Positions 9,151-17,553 of a stretch of DNA of 64,000 nucleotides are shown here, piece after piece. The stretch covers positions 434,001-498,000 of the forward strand of contig NC_016751.1 in NCBI RefSeq assembly GCF_000255135.1. Direction: 5' to 3'. Source of the DNA: Marinitoga piezophila KA3. GTDB taxonomy: Bacteria; Thermotogota; Thermotogae; Petrotogales; Petrotogaceae. Both the position numbers and the translations under genes were made by a program. Position 1 is the first letter of the stretch; every line of letters starts with the position of its first letter. The notes under the pieces were generated by a model, which saw nothing but the letters and a program-made list of their open reading frames with translations, had not been told where the DNA came from and searched no databases.

Positions 9151-9183
9151 AAAAAAGCTTCCTGAAAATCAGGAAGCTTTTTT
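9151..9183. terminator. Bidirectional terminator between converging genes
   Basis: A 15-bp stem (9151-9165 with 9169-9183) around AAA, with A and T runs on the two sides, can end both the ATPase transcript and the minus-strand operon arriving from 13.7 kb. Confidence 0.9.
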
Positions 9184-9186
9184 GAT

Positions 9187-9702
9187 TTATGTTCTTGAAA
9201 TTTTTCCATAGTTAGATGATTTAATAAGTCCAGCACCAAATAAAAATAACACAACATACATAAATTCATCAAAATTATTTGAAAAGTTATACCAGAATGG
9301 AATTTTATTAATCATTAATATCGCCGCTATTGAAAAGAAAAAGCCTTCAAGTCCTCTAATCAAGATTCTTTTCATAAGAAAACGATAGAAATATGATTCC
9401 CTTGTGTATCCAAATGAAAGTATCATTGATCTAAATCTGCTATCAAATTTATCCTTAGCTGTCATAAATGATCTTGTATAAAATAGAATAAGCGAAATAA
9501 ACAATAATAGATTACTTAATTTATAATATTCCACATTTAGCATTTTTAGAAGCACAACACTTCCTAAAAAGTTATACATGTTAAAGAATTCAATTATAAA
9601 GAAAGGTCTTTTGTTTGAAATTATAAAATACTGTGCAAGGAAGAATGCCAGAAATGATGCTACAAAACATTCAAAAATCAAATATATGTAATAAAACGTC
9701 AT
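9187..9702 (-). CDS. Small integral membrane protein, function unknown
   Basis: A 171-residue hydrophobic protein I do not recognise. About five membrane segments are evident: the N-terminal YYIYLIFECFVASFLAFFL, segments near 45-60 and 65-80, and two at the C-terminus. The region between, near residues 85-115, is basic and aromatic (FDSRFRSMILSFGYTRESY). A clean GGAG site precedes the ATG. It is last in the minus-strand run, 18 bases after the SPFH gene, so it may act with the SPFH/NfeD pair in membrane organisation; that is inference from position only. Confidence 0.65.
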   Translation of the reverse strand: MTFYYIYLIFECFVASFLAFFLAQYFIISNKRPFFIIEFFNMYNFLGSVVLLKMLNVEYYKLSNLLLFISLILFYTRSFMTAKDKFDSRFRSMILSFGYTRESYFYRFLMKRILIRGLEGFFFSIAAILMINKIPFWYNFSNNFDEFMYVVLFLFGAGLIKSSNYGKISRT

Positions 9703-9720
9703 TAAAAAACTCCTTTCTTT

Positions 9721-10647
9721 TTATTCAGAAGTTTCCTTTTTTTCTTCTTTTTTCTCCTGTGGCAATTTTGATTCAACCATTGCTGCAACAGATCCTAAAA
9801 CGCCCATTATATCATAAGGTATAAATAATTTTGAAGCCTGACCATTTGCCATTTCCTGTAAAGTTTCTAAGTATTTTACCTTTAATAAATCTTCTGTTGG
9901 CTGACCTTCATGTATTGCTTTGAATACGTTAATAATAGCTTTTGCCTGACCTTCTGCTTCAACTTCGTATTTGTATTTCTTAGCTTCAGCAACTCTTTTT
10001 ACAGATTCAGCTTCACCTTCGGCTTTTAATATAGCAGAACGTTTATCTCCTTCAGCTCTTAAGATAGCTGCCTGTTTATAACCTTCAGCTTCTAATATTG
10101 CAGCCCTTTTCATCCTTTCAGCCTTCATTTGTTTACTCATTGCTTCCATTATATCATCTGGTGGATCAATCTTTTTAATTTCTACCCTTGTTACTTTAAC
10201 ACCCCATTTATCCGTGGCGTCATCAAGCACTTCTCTTAATCTGGTATTGATCATTTCCCTTGAGGTTAATGTCTGGTCAAGTTCGAGTTCACCTATTACA
10301 TTTCTTAAATTTGTCTGTGCAAGTTTTATAGCTGCAAGCTGGAAATTATTTACATTATAGATAACTCTAAATGCTTCTGTTATTTCATAATAGATTACAG
10401 CATCAACGGTTACAATAACATTATCTTTTGTAATAACCTCTTGTGGTGGAACATCAATTACACGTTCCCTCATATCAACCTTTATCATTCTATCAAGGAA
10501 AGGAATAATAAACTGTAATCCTGGTTGAGCCTCTCTATGAAACTTCCCAAGACGTTCAATTAAACCTTTTTCATATGGCCTTATAATTTTTAAACTTGTA
10601 GCTGCTATTAAAATGACAAATACAGCTATAATAGTTAATAAATACAT
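9721..10647 (-). CDS. SPFH-domain protein (stomatin/QmcA/paraslipin type)
   Basis: A 308-residue membrane-anchored scaffold. One N-terminal transmembrane helix (about 3-20) is followed by the SPFH/band 7 domain ([42 protein letters not shown]). A long charged coiled coil follows (about 185-240) with alanine/glutamate repeats such as [20 protein letters not shown]. Such proteins oligomerise into membrane microdomains and often work with NfeD proteins, encoded here directly upstream and 16 bases away. The start ATG follows a GGGGGAT..AAGG site. The C-terminus is charged (KKEEKKET). Confidence 0.93.
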   Translation of the reverse strand: MYLLTIIAVFVILIAATSLKIIRPYEKGLIERLGKFHREAQPGLQFIIPFLDRMIKVDMRERVIDVPPQEVITKDNVIVTVDAVIYYEITEAFRVIYNVNNFQLAAIKLAQTNLRNVIGELELDQTLTSREMINTRLREVLDDATDKWGVKVTRVEIKKIDPPDDIMEAMSKQMKAERMKRAAILEAEGYKQAAILRAEGDKRSAILKAEGEAESVKRVAEAKKYKYEVEAEGQAKAIINVFKAIHEGQPTEDLLKVKYLETLQEMANGQASKLFIPYDIMGVLGSVAAMVESKLPQEKKEEKKETSE

Positions 10648-10663
10648 CCTTAATCATCCCCCT

Positions 10664-11089
10664 TCAAGAAAGTTTTTTTACAACTAATGTATTACCTTCT
10701 CTTTTTAAAACTACAATTTTATCCCCTGATTTTATTTCTTCATCCGACATTGCTTTCCATTCTTCACCGAAAATTTTTACTATTCCAGATTTATTTTTCC
10801 CAACATCTGAAATTGCAATTCCTGTTGCATTTTCTAATTCATCAAGACTGAATTTTCTATTTTCAGAACTTTTAAGCCATGGCCTTACAATTTTTCTTGA
10901 AAAAATCACAAGTATAAAGGATAGTATTATAAAAAATGTGGTTGTAATTATTTTGTTTGTTGTAAATATTCCTAATATGGCAGTAATAAAACTACTAATT
11001 CCAAACCATAAAAAGAAAAATGTTGGTGTAATAATTTCAAGAATAACAAAAATAATCCCCAATATTATCCAGAATTGCCATTCCAGCAT
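10664..11089 (-). CDS. NfeD-family membrane protein (short form)
   Basis: 141 residues: two or three N-terminal membrane helices (WQFWIILGIIFVILEIITP; FFLWFGISSFITAILGIF; TTFFIILSFILVIF) and a C-terminal OB-fold domain of about 60 residues (ATGIAISDVGKNKSGIVKIF, EWKAMS, GDKIVVLKREGNTLVVKKL). This is the short NfeD type without the ClpP-like protease. It normally partners an SPFH protein, matching the downstream neighbour. The ATG follows GGGGGAG. Two-gene SPFH/NfeD operons are a recurrent arrangement in bacteria and archaea. Confidence 0.9.
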   Translation of the reverse strand: MLEWQFWIILGIIFVILEIITPTFFFLWFGISSFITAILGIFTTNKIITTTFFIILSFILVIFSRKIVRPWLKSSENRKFSLDELENATGIAISDVGKNKSGIVKIFGEEWKAMSDEEIKSGDKIVVLKREGNTLVVKKLS

Positions 11090-11116
11090 TTTAACTCCCC
11101 CTTTCCATATGTTTCG

Positions 11117-11947
11117 CTATATTATGGAAATTTCTTCTGGATGTACAATATGAAACTCTATATCCTTAAATTCACTGGATAATTCTTCTTTTGTTTTTTT
11201 AATTAACCTTGTATATCGGCTTGAAATATGATAAAGAATAACCTTTTTTGGCTTAATTTGTGTTAATAATTTTTTTATTTCGTCTAATGATGTATGATTG
11301 CGCAATTTTCTATCTTTTTCTCTTATAAAAGTACATTCATGTACCAATATATCACTATCTTCTATAATATCCGGTGATACAGGTAACGAATCTCCGCTAA
11401 TAGTAACTAATTTTTTTGTATATTTTTCCAATATATTTTCTTTACCCATTTTACTTATTAATTCCTTTATTTCATTTCCAGATAGATTTTGATATTCACT
11501 TTTTAAACGTTTTCTGTTTTCAAGAATCTGGAAACCAACAGATTTTTCGCCTGGTGTATGCCTTGTTTTGAAAATCTTTAAATATCTGTTATTTTTTAAA
11601 GGGATAATATCACCATGTTCAACGGTAATAAATTCAAGTTTGAATCTTAAATATTTATTCATTCTCTGGATAAAGTTTAGATATTCTTCTATATTTTTAG
11701 AACCTTTAGGATAATAAATTGTTAACCCTTTTTCTCGACTTCCCATTGCATTGTTTCTGGTATTTATAAATCCCCACAAACCTGCAATATGATCAACGTG
11801 AGAATGTGAAATAAATATCTTTTCTATACTGTATATCTTGTTTCCTAACGCAGCGCTTATTCCTTCGCCTACATCAAATAAAAGCCTATCAGGTTTATAA
11901 TAAACCCATGTAGTATATAATGCCTTTGAACGAATTATAAATTCCAA
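11117..11947 (-). CDS. rnz: Ribonuclease Z (Thermotoga-type tRNase Z)
   Basis: A 276-residue metallo-beta-lactamase-fold endonuclease that removes tRNA 3' trailers. The zinc motif HSHVDHIAG lies near 48-56; GDSLPVSP and HECTFI supply the central Asp and a later metal site, and ILYHISSRY supplies the final His. The overall pattern (SKALYTTWVYYKPDRLLFD, NTRNNAMGSREK) resembles the Thermotoga maritima enzyme as I remember it, which cleaves after CCA; the one tRNA here does encode CCA. The start is TTG after GGTGAA; no in-frame ATG is nearby, and the site overlaps the end of rplI. Alternative: another MBL hydrolase. Confidence 0.85.
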   Translation of the reverse strand: MEFIIRSKALYTTWVYYKPDRLLFDVGEGISAALGNKIYSIEKIFISHSHVDHIAGLWGFINTRNNAMGSREKGLTIYYPKGSKNIEEYLNFIQRMNKYLRFKLEFITVEHGDIIPLKNNRYLKIFKTRHTPGEKSVGFQILENRKRLKSEYQNLSGNEIKELISKMGKENILEKYTKKLVTISGDSLPVSPDIIEDSDILVHECTFIREKDRKLRNHTSLDEIKKLLTQIKPKKVILYHISSRYTRLIKKTKEELSSEFKDIEFHIVHPEEISII

Positions 11948-11963
11948 AATTTTTCACCATCCA

Positions 11964-12416
11964 TTATTCTTCTAACGGTTCTATTTTAACCTTAATATCT
12001 CCTTTTACACCTTCTGGAAGTTTTATTGTTAGTGTATATAACCCTACTTCTTTAATATTAACCTTTTCTGTAAACCATCTTTTATCAAAATCGATATTTG
12101 TACTATCTTTTATATGTTTTGCAATATCATTTGCTGTAATTGCTCCAAATAATTTTCCATTTTTTCCACATTTTATTTTTAATTTATAAACTTTTTCCTG
12201 GAGTTGTTTAAGTAATTTTTCCATTTTTTCTTTTCTTTTTTGTTTTACTTCTTTTTTTACTTCCTGTATTTTTTGAACGTGTTTTATTTCTCCTTCTTTC
12301 GCTTCAATTGCAAGTCCTCTTGGTATTAAATAGTTTCTTCCGTAACCGTCAGAAACTTTTACTATTTCCCCTTTTTTACCAACTTTTGCTACATCTTTCA
12401 ATAACATTACTTTCAT
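11964..12416 (-). CDS. rplI: Ribosomal protein bL9
   Basis: 150 residues. The N-terminal domain [32 protein letters not shown] matches the bL9 signature. A long connecting helix rich in Lys and Glu (about 42-75) precedes the C-terminal RNA-binding domain with [13 protein letters not shown]. The start is the ATG at 12416 after GGAGGGG; an in-frame upstream start at 12455 would add 13 unconserved residues. A terminator separates it from rpsR, so unlike the rpsF-ssb-rpsR unit it probably has its own promoter in 12417-12490. RNase Z follows 16 bases later. Confidence 0.97.
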   Translation of the reverse strand: MKVMLLKDVAKVGKKGEIVKVSDGYGRNYLIPRGLAIEAKEGEIKHVQKIQEVKKEVKQKRKEKMEKLLKQLQEKVYKLKIKCGKNGKLFGAITANDIAKHIKDSTNIDFDKRWFTEKVNIKEVGLYTLTIKLPEGVKGDIKVKIEPLEE

Positions 12417-12489
12417 ATAACCCCTCCTTGTTTCTTTCTTTATTAAGTATATCACAATTTAGTTAAATTTAATGTGAAAATGGAATAAC

Positions 12490-12517
12490 AAAAATTAAAG
12501 GAGGCCTCAGCCTCCTT
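12490..12517 (-). terminator. Terminator after rpsF-ssb-rpsR
   Basis: On the minus strand GCCTCCTT..AAGGAGGC (12510-12517 with 12498-12505) forms an 8-bp stem with a four-base loop, followed by a T-rich tract (complement of 12490-12497). It lies just downstream of rpsR. Confidence 0.85.
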
Positions 12518-12523
12518 ATATTA

Positions 12524-12748
12524 TTAGTCACTAATGAATGGTAATAATGCCATGTGTCTTGCTCTTTTAATTGCCTTTTTAACCATTCTCTGGTGTTTTG
12601 AACAATTTCCGTTTAATCTTTTTGGAATTATTTTACCTTTTTCGTTAATGAAATCTTTTAATAAATCAACGTTTTTATAATCAATATATTCTATTTTTTG
12701 AGAACATAATTTACATTTTTTTACTCTTCTTGGTCTTCTAAATGCCAT
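12524..12748 (-). CDS. rpsR: Ribosomal protein bS18
   Basis: A 74-residue basic small-subunit protein. [30 protein letters not shown] and [21 protein letters not shown] are diagnostic. A CxxC pair near the N-terminus plus a third Cys recall the zinc-binding C+ form of bS18; the fourth position is not a Cys (KHQ). The start is the ATG six bases after AGGAGGTG; an in-frame GTG three codons earlier overlaps that site. Third gene of rpsF-ssb-rpsR, the order common across bacteria. Confidence 0.97.
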   Translation of the reverse strand: MAFRRPRRVKKCKLCSQKIEYIDYKNVDLLKDFINEKGKIIPKRLNGNCSKHQRMVKKAIKRARHMALLPFISD

Positions 12749-12760
12749 GTTGTTCACCTC

Positions 12761-13267
12761 CTAAAAATTTGGTGGGGTATCATCCTCGGTTCCCGCATCA
12801 TCAATTGGGAAAAATTGAGGAAATTCATCATTTGAAAAGTCATCAAAATCATCATTTACTTCGTCGATAGTCGGTTCAATAACTTCTATATTTGAATTAT
12901 CTTCAAAATTATTTGTTATATATGCATCTCTGCTTGCTTTTGACTCCATAAATTGTATTGTGGAAGCTGAAACCTCTGCTCTTTCCCTATAATTATTGTT
13001 TTGATCTCTCCAGGTATTTATTCTTAAAGCACCTTCAACAAGAATCAAAACACCTTTTTTGAGGTAATTTTCAGCAAATTCTGCTTTTTTTCCAAAAACA
13101 ACAACCCTTATGAAGTCAGTTTTTTGACCGTTGAAATCATTATTCCAATTTGGTCTATCTACAGCAAGTGTGAAATTTGCGACTTTATCTCCTGAAGTTG
13201 TCATTCTTACTTCTGGATCTCTTGTAAGTCTTCCAACAAGTATAACCCTGTTGAATGAATAGCTCAT
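12761..13267 (-). CDS. ssb: Single-stranded DNA-binding protein
   Basis: 168 residues. The N-terminal OB fold (FNRVILVGRLTRDPEVR; VANFTLAVDRPN; DFIRVVVFGKKAEFAENYL; LILVEGALRINTW) is followed by an acidic, disordered tail of about 55 residues. The tail ends DDTPPNF rather than the usual DDxPF used to recruit repair and replication partners, a modest variation. It protects ssDNA during replication. It sits 12 bases after rpsF and is followed by rpsR. Confidence 0.96.
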   Translation of the reverse strand: MSYSFNRVILVGRLTRDPEVRMTTSGDKVANFTLAVDRPNWNNDFNGQKTDFIRVVVFGKKAEFAENYLKKGVLILVEGALRINTWRDQNNNYRERAEVSASTIQFMESKASRDAYITNNFEDNSNIEVIEPTIDEVNDDFDDFSNDEFPQFFPIDDAGTEDDTPPNF

Positions 13268-13278
13268 AATATCATCCC

Positions 13279-13671
13279 TTATTCTTCGTCAGCAGCTACT
13301 GGTTCTTCAACAATAACTTCCTGTGTTTCTTCAGCTTTTTTTGCTTTGTTTTTTTCAGCTTTTTCTAAGTCTTCTCTTCTGAATACCTGCCATCTGAATG
13401 TGTTCTGGCTGTTAATTCTGAAAAGACCGTCTAATTCGTTTACCTTATCTGGTTCTGCTTTGAAAATTCCCCAAGCATAGTCACCTTCTGTATAACCTTG
13501 ATGGGTTCTGTAAGCTAATTTTCTCATACCCCATCTTTCCCAGTGTTCAATTTCTCCACCAACTTTTTCTTCGATCCATGATTTAACTTTTTCTACTTCT
13601 GCGTTTCTTGCTTCTTCAGATAATTCTGGAGAAACAATAAACATAACTTCATAAATCCTTTTCACTACCAT
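13279..13671 (-). CDS. rpsF: Ribosomal protein bS6
   Basis: 130 residues. RIYEVMFIVSPELSEE opens the ferredoxin-like fold, and WGMRKLAYRTHQGYTEGDYAW is the characteristic central stretch; bS6 pairs with bS18 on the 30S platform. A C-terminal extension of about 35 residues is rich in Lys, Glu and Ala (EKNKAKKAEETQE..AADEE). The ATG follows AGGAGGTGT. First gene of the unit; a TATAAT -10 box lies at 13728-13733. Confidence 0.97.
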   Translation of the reverse strand: MVVKRIYEVMFIVSPELSEEARNAEVEKVKSWIEEKVGGEIEHWERWGMRKLAYRTHQGYTEGDYAWGIFKAEPDKVNELDGLFRINSQNTFRWQVFRREDLEKAEKNKAKKAEETQEVIVEEPVAADEE

Positions 13672-13727
13672 ACACCTCCTCGGACATTTTTGGCCCTTAT
13701 TTAAAAGAGCGGAATTTTTGCCATATT

Positions 13728-13733
13728 ATTATA
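13728..13733 (-). promoter_or_regulatory. -10 box of the rpsF operon
   Basis: TATAAT on the minus strand, 57 bases before the rpsF start. No clear -35 hexamer is seen; the region upstream is T-rich. Confidence 0.5.
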
Positions 13734-13853
13734 TCAAAAAAAGTCTCAAATAAAAAGCTTTTAACATAAAATTATCAAAAAAAATAAATTATAGAAACTC
13801 TTCATTGTTTTGCATATCAAATTTGTGTTATACTTATATTAGGAGGTATTCTA

Positions 13854-14420
13854 ATGGAAAGAATAGATACACAGGTTTTTGTTGCTTTTGATCTTGAAAC
13901 TACCGGGTTAAAACCCTATTTAGGAGATAGAATTATTGAGGTAGCTGCTATTCCTATATTTAATGGGAGAATAAAAAGAAAATATGAATTTCATACATTG
14001 GTAAATCCAAATATTAGAATTCCTGGTGAAGTTTCACAGTTCCATAAGCTTAATAATACTGATATAGAAAATGCACCAACTATTTTAGAGGTTTTTCCAA
14101 GGTTCAAAGAATATGTCTCAGGTACAATTTTGGTTTCCCATAATGCAAGAATGGATATGAAATTTCTTGATGTTGCTGCAAAAGAAAGCGGTATTTTACC
14201 TTTAAACAATTATTATATCGATACTCTGGAATTGTCAAAAGCTTTATTGGAAACAGGCCCATATTCATTGGAACATTTATCAAAACGCTTCAAAATATAT
14301 GAGGGAAAATCTCATAGAGCATATGACGATGCTTTGATGACTGCAAAATTATTTTTAATTTTTATAAAACGTTTTGGCTTAAAGAGTCTATCTGATTTCA
14401 TAAAAAGATGGAGGGGATAG
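13854..14420 (+). CDS. DEDDh-family 3'-5' exonuclease (DnaQ/PolC epsilon-like)
   Basis: A 188-residue stand-alone exonuclease domain. Motif I is VAFDLETTGL, with metal-binding Asp and Glu; motif II is LVSHNARMDMKFLD; motif III is HRAYDDALMTAKLF, giving the DEDDh set including the catalytic His. Possible roles are proofreading or DNA repair. The start ATG follows AGGAGGT. It is two bases from the PhoH gene and probably co-transcribed. Length is typical for a lone epsilon-like domain without a helicase or GIY-YIG fusion. Confidence 0.9.
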   Translation: MERIDTQVFVAFDLETTGLKPYLGDRIIEVAAIPIFNGRIKRKYEFHTLVNPNIRIPGEVSQFHKLNNTDIENAPTILEVFPRFKEYVSGTILVSHNARMDMKFLDVAAKESGILPLNNYYIDTLELSKALLETGPYSLEHLSKRFKIYEGKSHRAYDDALMTAKLFLIFIKRFGLKSLSDFIKRWRG

Positions 14421-14422
14421 TT

Positions 14423-15706
14423 ATGGTAAAAAACTTTGTGCTCGACACAAATGTATTAATTCATGATCCAAAAGCTATTTTTAATTTCCAGGACAACAAT
14501 GTTATTATTCCATTTCCTGTTTTAGAAGAAATTGACAATTTAAAAACACGCGGTGAAAGAACAGGTGCCGCTGCTAGAGAAGTAAATAGAGTATTAGACG
14601 GATTAAGAAAAGACGGTAATTTAAGAAAAGGCGTAAAACTCGAAAATGGAGGTTGTTTAAGAATATTAACCCTTGAAGAAAATGGCTTTAAGATTCCTAA
14701 ATATTTAGGGAGAAAGATGGATGATTTTATTTTAATGTATGCAATGTATTTAAAGGAACACGATAAAAAACATGAAACTTATCTTGTTTCTAAGGATATT
14801 AATATTAGAATAAAAGCAGAAGCCATTGGAATAGTGGCTCAAGACTACCTTACAGATCGTATTGAATATGAAGATTATTTTGAAGGATTTATGGAGTTAA
14901 ATATTGAAGAAAAACTTATTGAAAAGGATAAGATAAATATAAACCTCATTGAAAATCACGAAAACATTTCACCTAACACATATTTTGATCTTAATAATGG
15001 CAATTATTATAGATATTCTGAAAAAGAAAAAGCCTTGGTTAAACTTGATGTTTCATTATTTACAGAAGTTTTTGGGATTAATCCGAGAAACAGAGAACAG
15101 ATTTTTGCATTTGATGCTTTACTAAATGATGAAATTCCACTTGTAACTCTTGTTGGAAGCGCTGGAACCGGAAAGACGTTATTGGCATTAGCAGTGGGAC
15201 TTTTCAAGGTTTTAGATGAGAAAAAATATAAAAAATTACTTGTTTCAAAACCTGTAATTCCTGTTGGAAAAGATATAGGTTTTTTACCTGGTTCAATTCA
15301 AGAAAAGATGAAACCATGGTTGCAGCCTATATACGATAATCTTGATTATTTATTCCAGGGAAAAGGGAAAAAACCCGATGAATACCTTGAAAAAAGAGAA
15401 ATATTAGAAATAGAGGTTCTTTCATATATTAGAGGAAGATCTATTCCGGAACAATATATGATTATTGATGAAGCTCAAAATTTGACTCCTCATGAAATAA
15501 AAACTATAATTACAAGAGTAGGAGAAAATACAAAGATAGTATTAACCGGTGATCCATTCCAGATTGATAATCCATATTTAGGTTTTTCATCAAATGGTCT
15601 TACATATGTCTCTTCAAAATTTAGAGAATCTCCTTTAGCTGCTCATGTGTATCTTTTGAAAGGAGAAAGGTCTGAACTTGCATCTAAAGCAGCAGAAATT
15701 CTGTGA
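14423..15706 (+). CDS. PIN domain-PhoH ATPase fusion (PhoH2/YlaK type)
   Basis: 427 residues. An N-terminal PIN nuclease domain (VLDTNVLIHDP; PVLEEIDNLK; YLVSKDINIRIKA, about 1-140) is joined to a C-terminal PhoH ATPase (from about 215). Walker A is VGSAGTGKTLLAL; Walker B is YMIIDEAQN; the sensor is IVLTGDPFQID. PIN-PhoH proteins in other bacteria show RNA unwinding and RNase activity, so RNA turnover is the likely role. The start is the ATG at 14423; an upstream in-frame ATG at 14408 overlaps the GGAGGGG ribosome binding site. It follows the exonuclease by two bases. Confidence 0.93.
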   Translation: MVKNFVLDTNVLIHDPKAIFNFQDNNVIIPFPVLEEIDNLKTRGERTGAAAREVNRVLDGLRKDGNLRKGVKLENGGCLRILTLEENGFKIPKYLGRKMDDFILMYAMYLKEHDKKHETYLVSKDINIRIKAEAIGIVAQDYLTDRIEYEDYFEGFMELNIEEKLIEKDKININLIENHENISPNTYFDLNNGNYYRYSEKEKALVKLDVSLFTEVFGINPRNREQIFAFDALLNDEIPLVTLVGSAGTGKTLLALAVGLFKVLDEKKYKKLLVSKPVIPVGKDIGFLPGSIQEKMKPWLQPIYDNLDYLFQGKGKKPDEYLEKREILEIEVLSYIRGRSIPEQYMIIDEAQNLTPHEIKTIITRVGENTKIVLTGDPFQIDNPYLGFSSNGLTYVSSKFRESPLAAHVYLLKGERSELASKAAEIL

Positions 15707-15775
15707 TTTGTAAAATATATTTAAGAATAATTCGGTAAAATATAGAAAATCTAAATATGAGAAAGGATGAGAAAA

Positions 15776-16024
15776 ATGAATAATTCCGATGTTTTAGAAT
15801 ATGATGTATACGTTAAAGTAAAAAAAGAGGATATACATCTTGTCACTTATTTACTTGAGTCTGTTGATAATTTAATGAATGTAAGAAATGTTGTTGAAAA
15901 CAACATGATGAAAATCATATGTCCAAAAGATACTCTTGATGAATCTTTAAAATTAATAAATTCTTTAAAAGAAATGACTGATCTGGAGGTTGTAAAGATT
16001 GAACCCAACAACGGGGAAGTCTAA
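15776..16024 (+). CDS. DUF4911-like small protein
   Basis: An 82-residue acidic protein resembling DUF4911 (YDVYVKVKKEDIHLVTYLLES, MKIICP, ECT-like beta-alpha-beta pattern). Function is unknown; the fold pattern suggests a small regulatory or ACT-like ferredoxin fold. The ATG at 15776 follows AAAGGATGAG; an in-frame ATG three codons earlier overlaps that site. Its last 26 bases overlap the start of the YqeG-like gene, whose ribosome binding site lies inside this one, so the two are probably translationally coupled. Confidence 0.65.
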   Translation: MNNSDVLEYDVYVKVKKEDIHLVTYLLESVDNLMNVRNVVENNMMKIICPKDTLDESLKLINSLKEMTDLEVVKIEPNNGEV

Positions 16025-17069
16025 TTCCAGAAAAAAAGGGATATATAGAATTATCCCTATACCTTATGAAAATTATCCAAGTATTTTTGAAATTGATTAT
16101 AACAGATTAAAAAAACTCGGTTTTAAAACTTTACTATTTGATTATGATTTTACTCTTGCTCCTTGGAAACAACAGATTGATGATAAAACTATTGTTTTAT
16201 TTGAAAAATTATCTAATCTTGGATTTAAGATTGCAATTGTATCAAATGCCCCAGAAAAACGAATAAAACATGTAAAAGAAAAAGCTGGAGAACATATCCA
16301 TATATATTGGCGTATGCATAAACCGTTATCTATAAAAATTAAAAAAATCTTTGAAGATTTAAAAACAACACCTGCTGAAACTGTGATAATTGGAGATTTA
16401 TTTTTTACAGATATTTTATTAGGAAACAGATTGGGATTATATACTATTCTGGTTAATCCATATACATACGAAATTGATTCTTTTTTTAAAAAAATTGCCG
16501 CTTTTCTTTCTAAAATTTTATATTATACATTTTTTTATACATTGGGGTGGTTGTTTAGAATGCTTGATCATACTATACCAAACGAATTTGTTAACGATGT
16601 TTTTGAAATAGACTATAAAAAATTAAAAGATAAAGGTTTTAAACTTTTGATTTTTGATTTTGATAACACATTAACTACCTGGAGAAATGAAAAATTGCCA
16701 GATGAGATATTAAATTTATTTGATAATTTATCAAAAGATTTTAAAATTCTAATTGCATCTAATGGTAAAGAGCATAGATTTCATAATATTAGAGAAGAAT
16801 TAAAAAGATATAATATCGATGTAATGGGATATTCTCTAAAACCTTTTCCTTTTAAGATTAGAAAAAAAATTAAGGAATATAATATTCCTCCATCTCAATG
16901 TGTTTTAATTGGTGATCAATTATTTACTGATATAATTGCAGGTAATAAAAATAATTTTTATACAATAAAAGTTAAACCAATTTCAAAGCATGAAAGAGTA
17001 TTTACCAAAATACTAAGATTTTTCGAAAAGATTGCCATGAAATCAATGAGAGAAAAACCTAAAGTTTAG
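15999..17069 (+). CDS. Tandem YqeG-type HAD hydrolase (two HAD IIIA domains)
   Basis: A 356-residue protein built from two copies of the YqeG-type HAD subfamily IIIA domain (about 1-170 and 200-356). Copy 1 has [23 protein letters not shown] and [18 protein letters not shown]. Copy 2 has [23 protein letters not shown] and [17 protein letters not shown]. Both keep the DxDxT nucleophile motif, the Ser/Asn loop and the GD acid motif, so both may be active. A hydrophobic stretch ([18 protein letters not shown]) lies between them. Substrate is unknown; single-domain relatives include phosphatidylglycerophosphate phosphatases. The start is TTG, set by GGAGGT eight bases upstream. Confidence 0.85.
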   Translation: MNPTTGKSNSRKKGIYRIIPIPYENYPSIFEIDYNRLKKLGFKTLLFDYDFTLAPWKQQIDDKTIVLFEKLSNLGFKIAIVSNAPEKRIKHVKEKAGEHIHIYWRMHKPLSIKIKKIFEDLKTTPAETVIIGDLFFTDILLGNRLGLYTILVNPYTYEIDSFFKKIAAFLSKILYYTFFYTLGWLFRMLDHTIPNEFVNDVFEIDYKKLKDKGFKLLIFDFDNTLTTWRNEKLPDEILNLFDNLSKDFKILIASNGKEHRFHNIREELKRYNIDVMGYSLKPFPFKIRKKIKEYNIPPSQCVLIGDQLFTDIIAGNKNNFYTIKVKPISKHERVFTKILRFFEKIAMKSMREKPKV

Positions 17070-17079
17070 GAGGGGGAAG

Positions 17080-17532
17080 ATGGCGTTTGATAAAGAAGTC
17101 TACGGAAATTCTGTAAAAAGCGTTACTAAATATTTATGGTTCAATACTGAAAAACCCATAGAAATAATTCATATAACAGATGAAGTCAGAGATTTTGTAA
17201 AAGAAAGCGGTATTATTGATGGATATGTAATGGTTTCCGCTATGCATCTTACAGCATCAGTTTATATTAATGATTATGAGTCCGGATTAATTGAAGATAT
17301 TAAAGAATGGTTAGAAAAATTAGCTCCTCAAAATTATCCATATAAACATCATTGGACAGGTGAGGTCAACGGTCATGCTCATTTAAAGAATCTAATTATG
17401 CACCATCAAATAATAGTTCCTATAACAGATGGTGATCTTGATTTGGGACCATGGCAGGAGATTTTTTATGCTGAATTTGACGGACAAAGAAGAAAAAGGG
17501 TTATATTAAAAGCTTTTGGAATCTCAAAATAA
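17080..17532 (+). CDS. YjbQ/UPF0047 family protein
   Basis: A 150-residue single-domain protein of the YjbQ family, annotated as secondary thiamine-phosphate synthase because some members complement thiE weakly. Diagnostic segments are [31 protein letters not shown] and [17 protein letters not shown]. Physiological function in this lineage is not established. The ATG follows AGGAGGGGG, 11 bases after the HAD gene, so it is in the same operon. Confidence 0.9.
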   Translation: MAFDKEVYGNSVKSVTKYLWFNTEKPIEIIHITDEVRDFVKESGIIDGYVMVSAMHLTASVYINDYESGLIEDIKEWLEKLAPQNYPYKHHWTGEVNGHAHLKNLIMHHQIIVPITDGDLDLGPWQEIFYAEFDGQRRKRVILKAFGISK

Positions 17533-17553
17533 ATGAAATAAATGGGGGATTTT

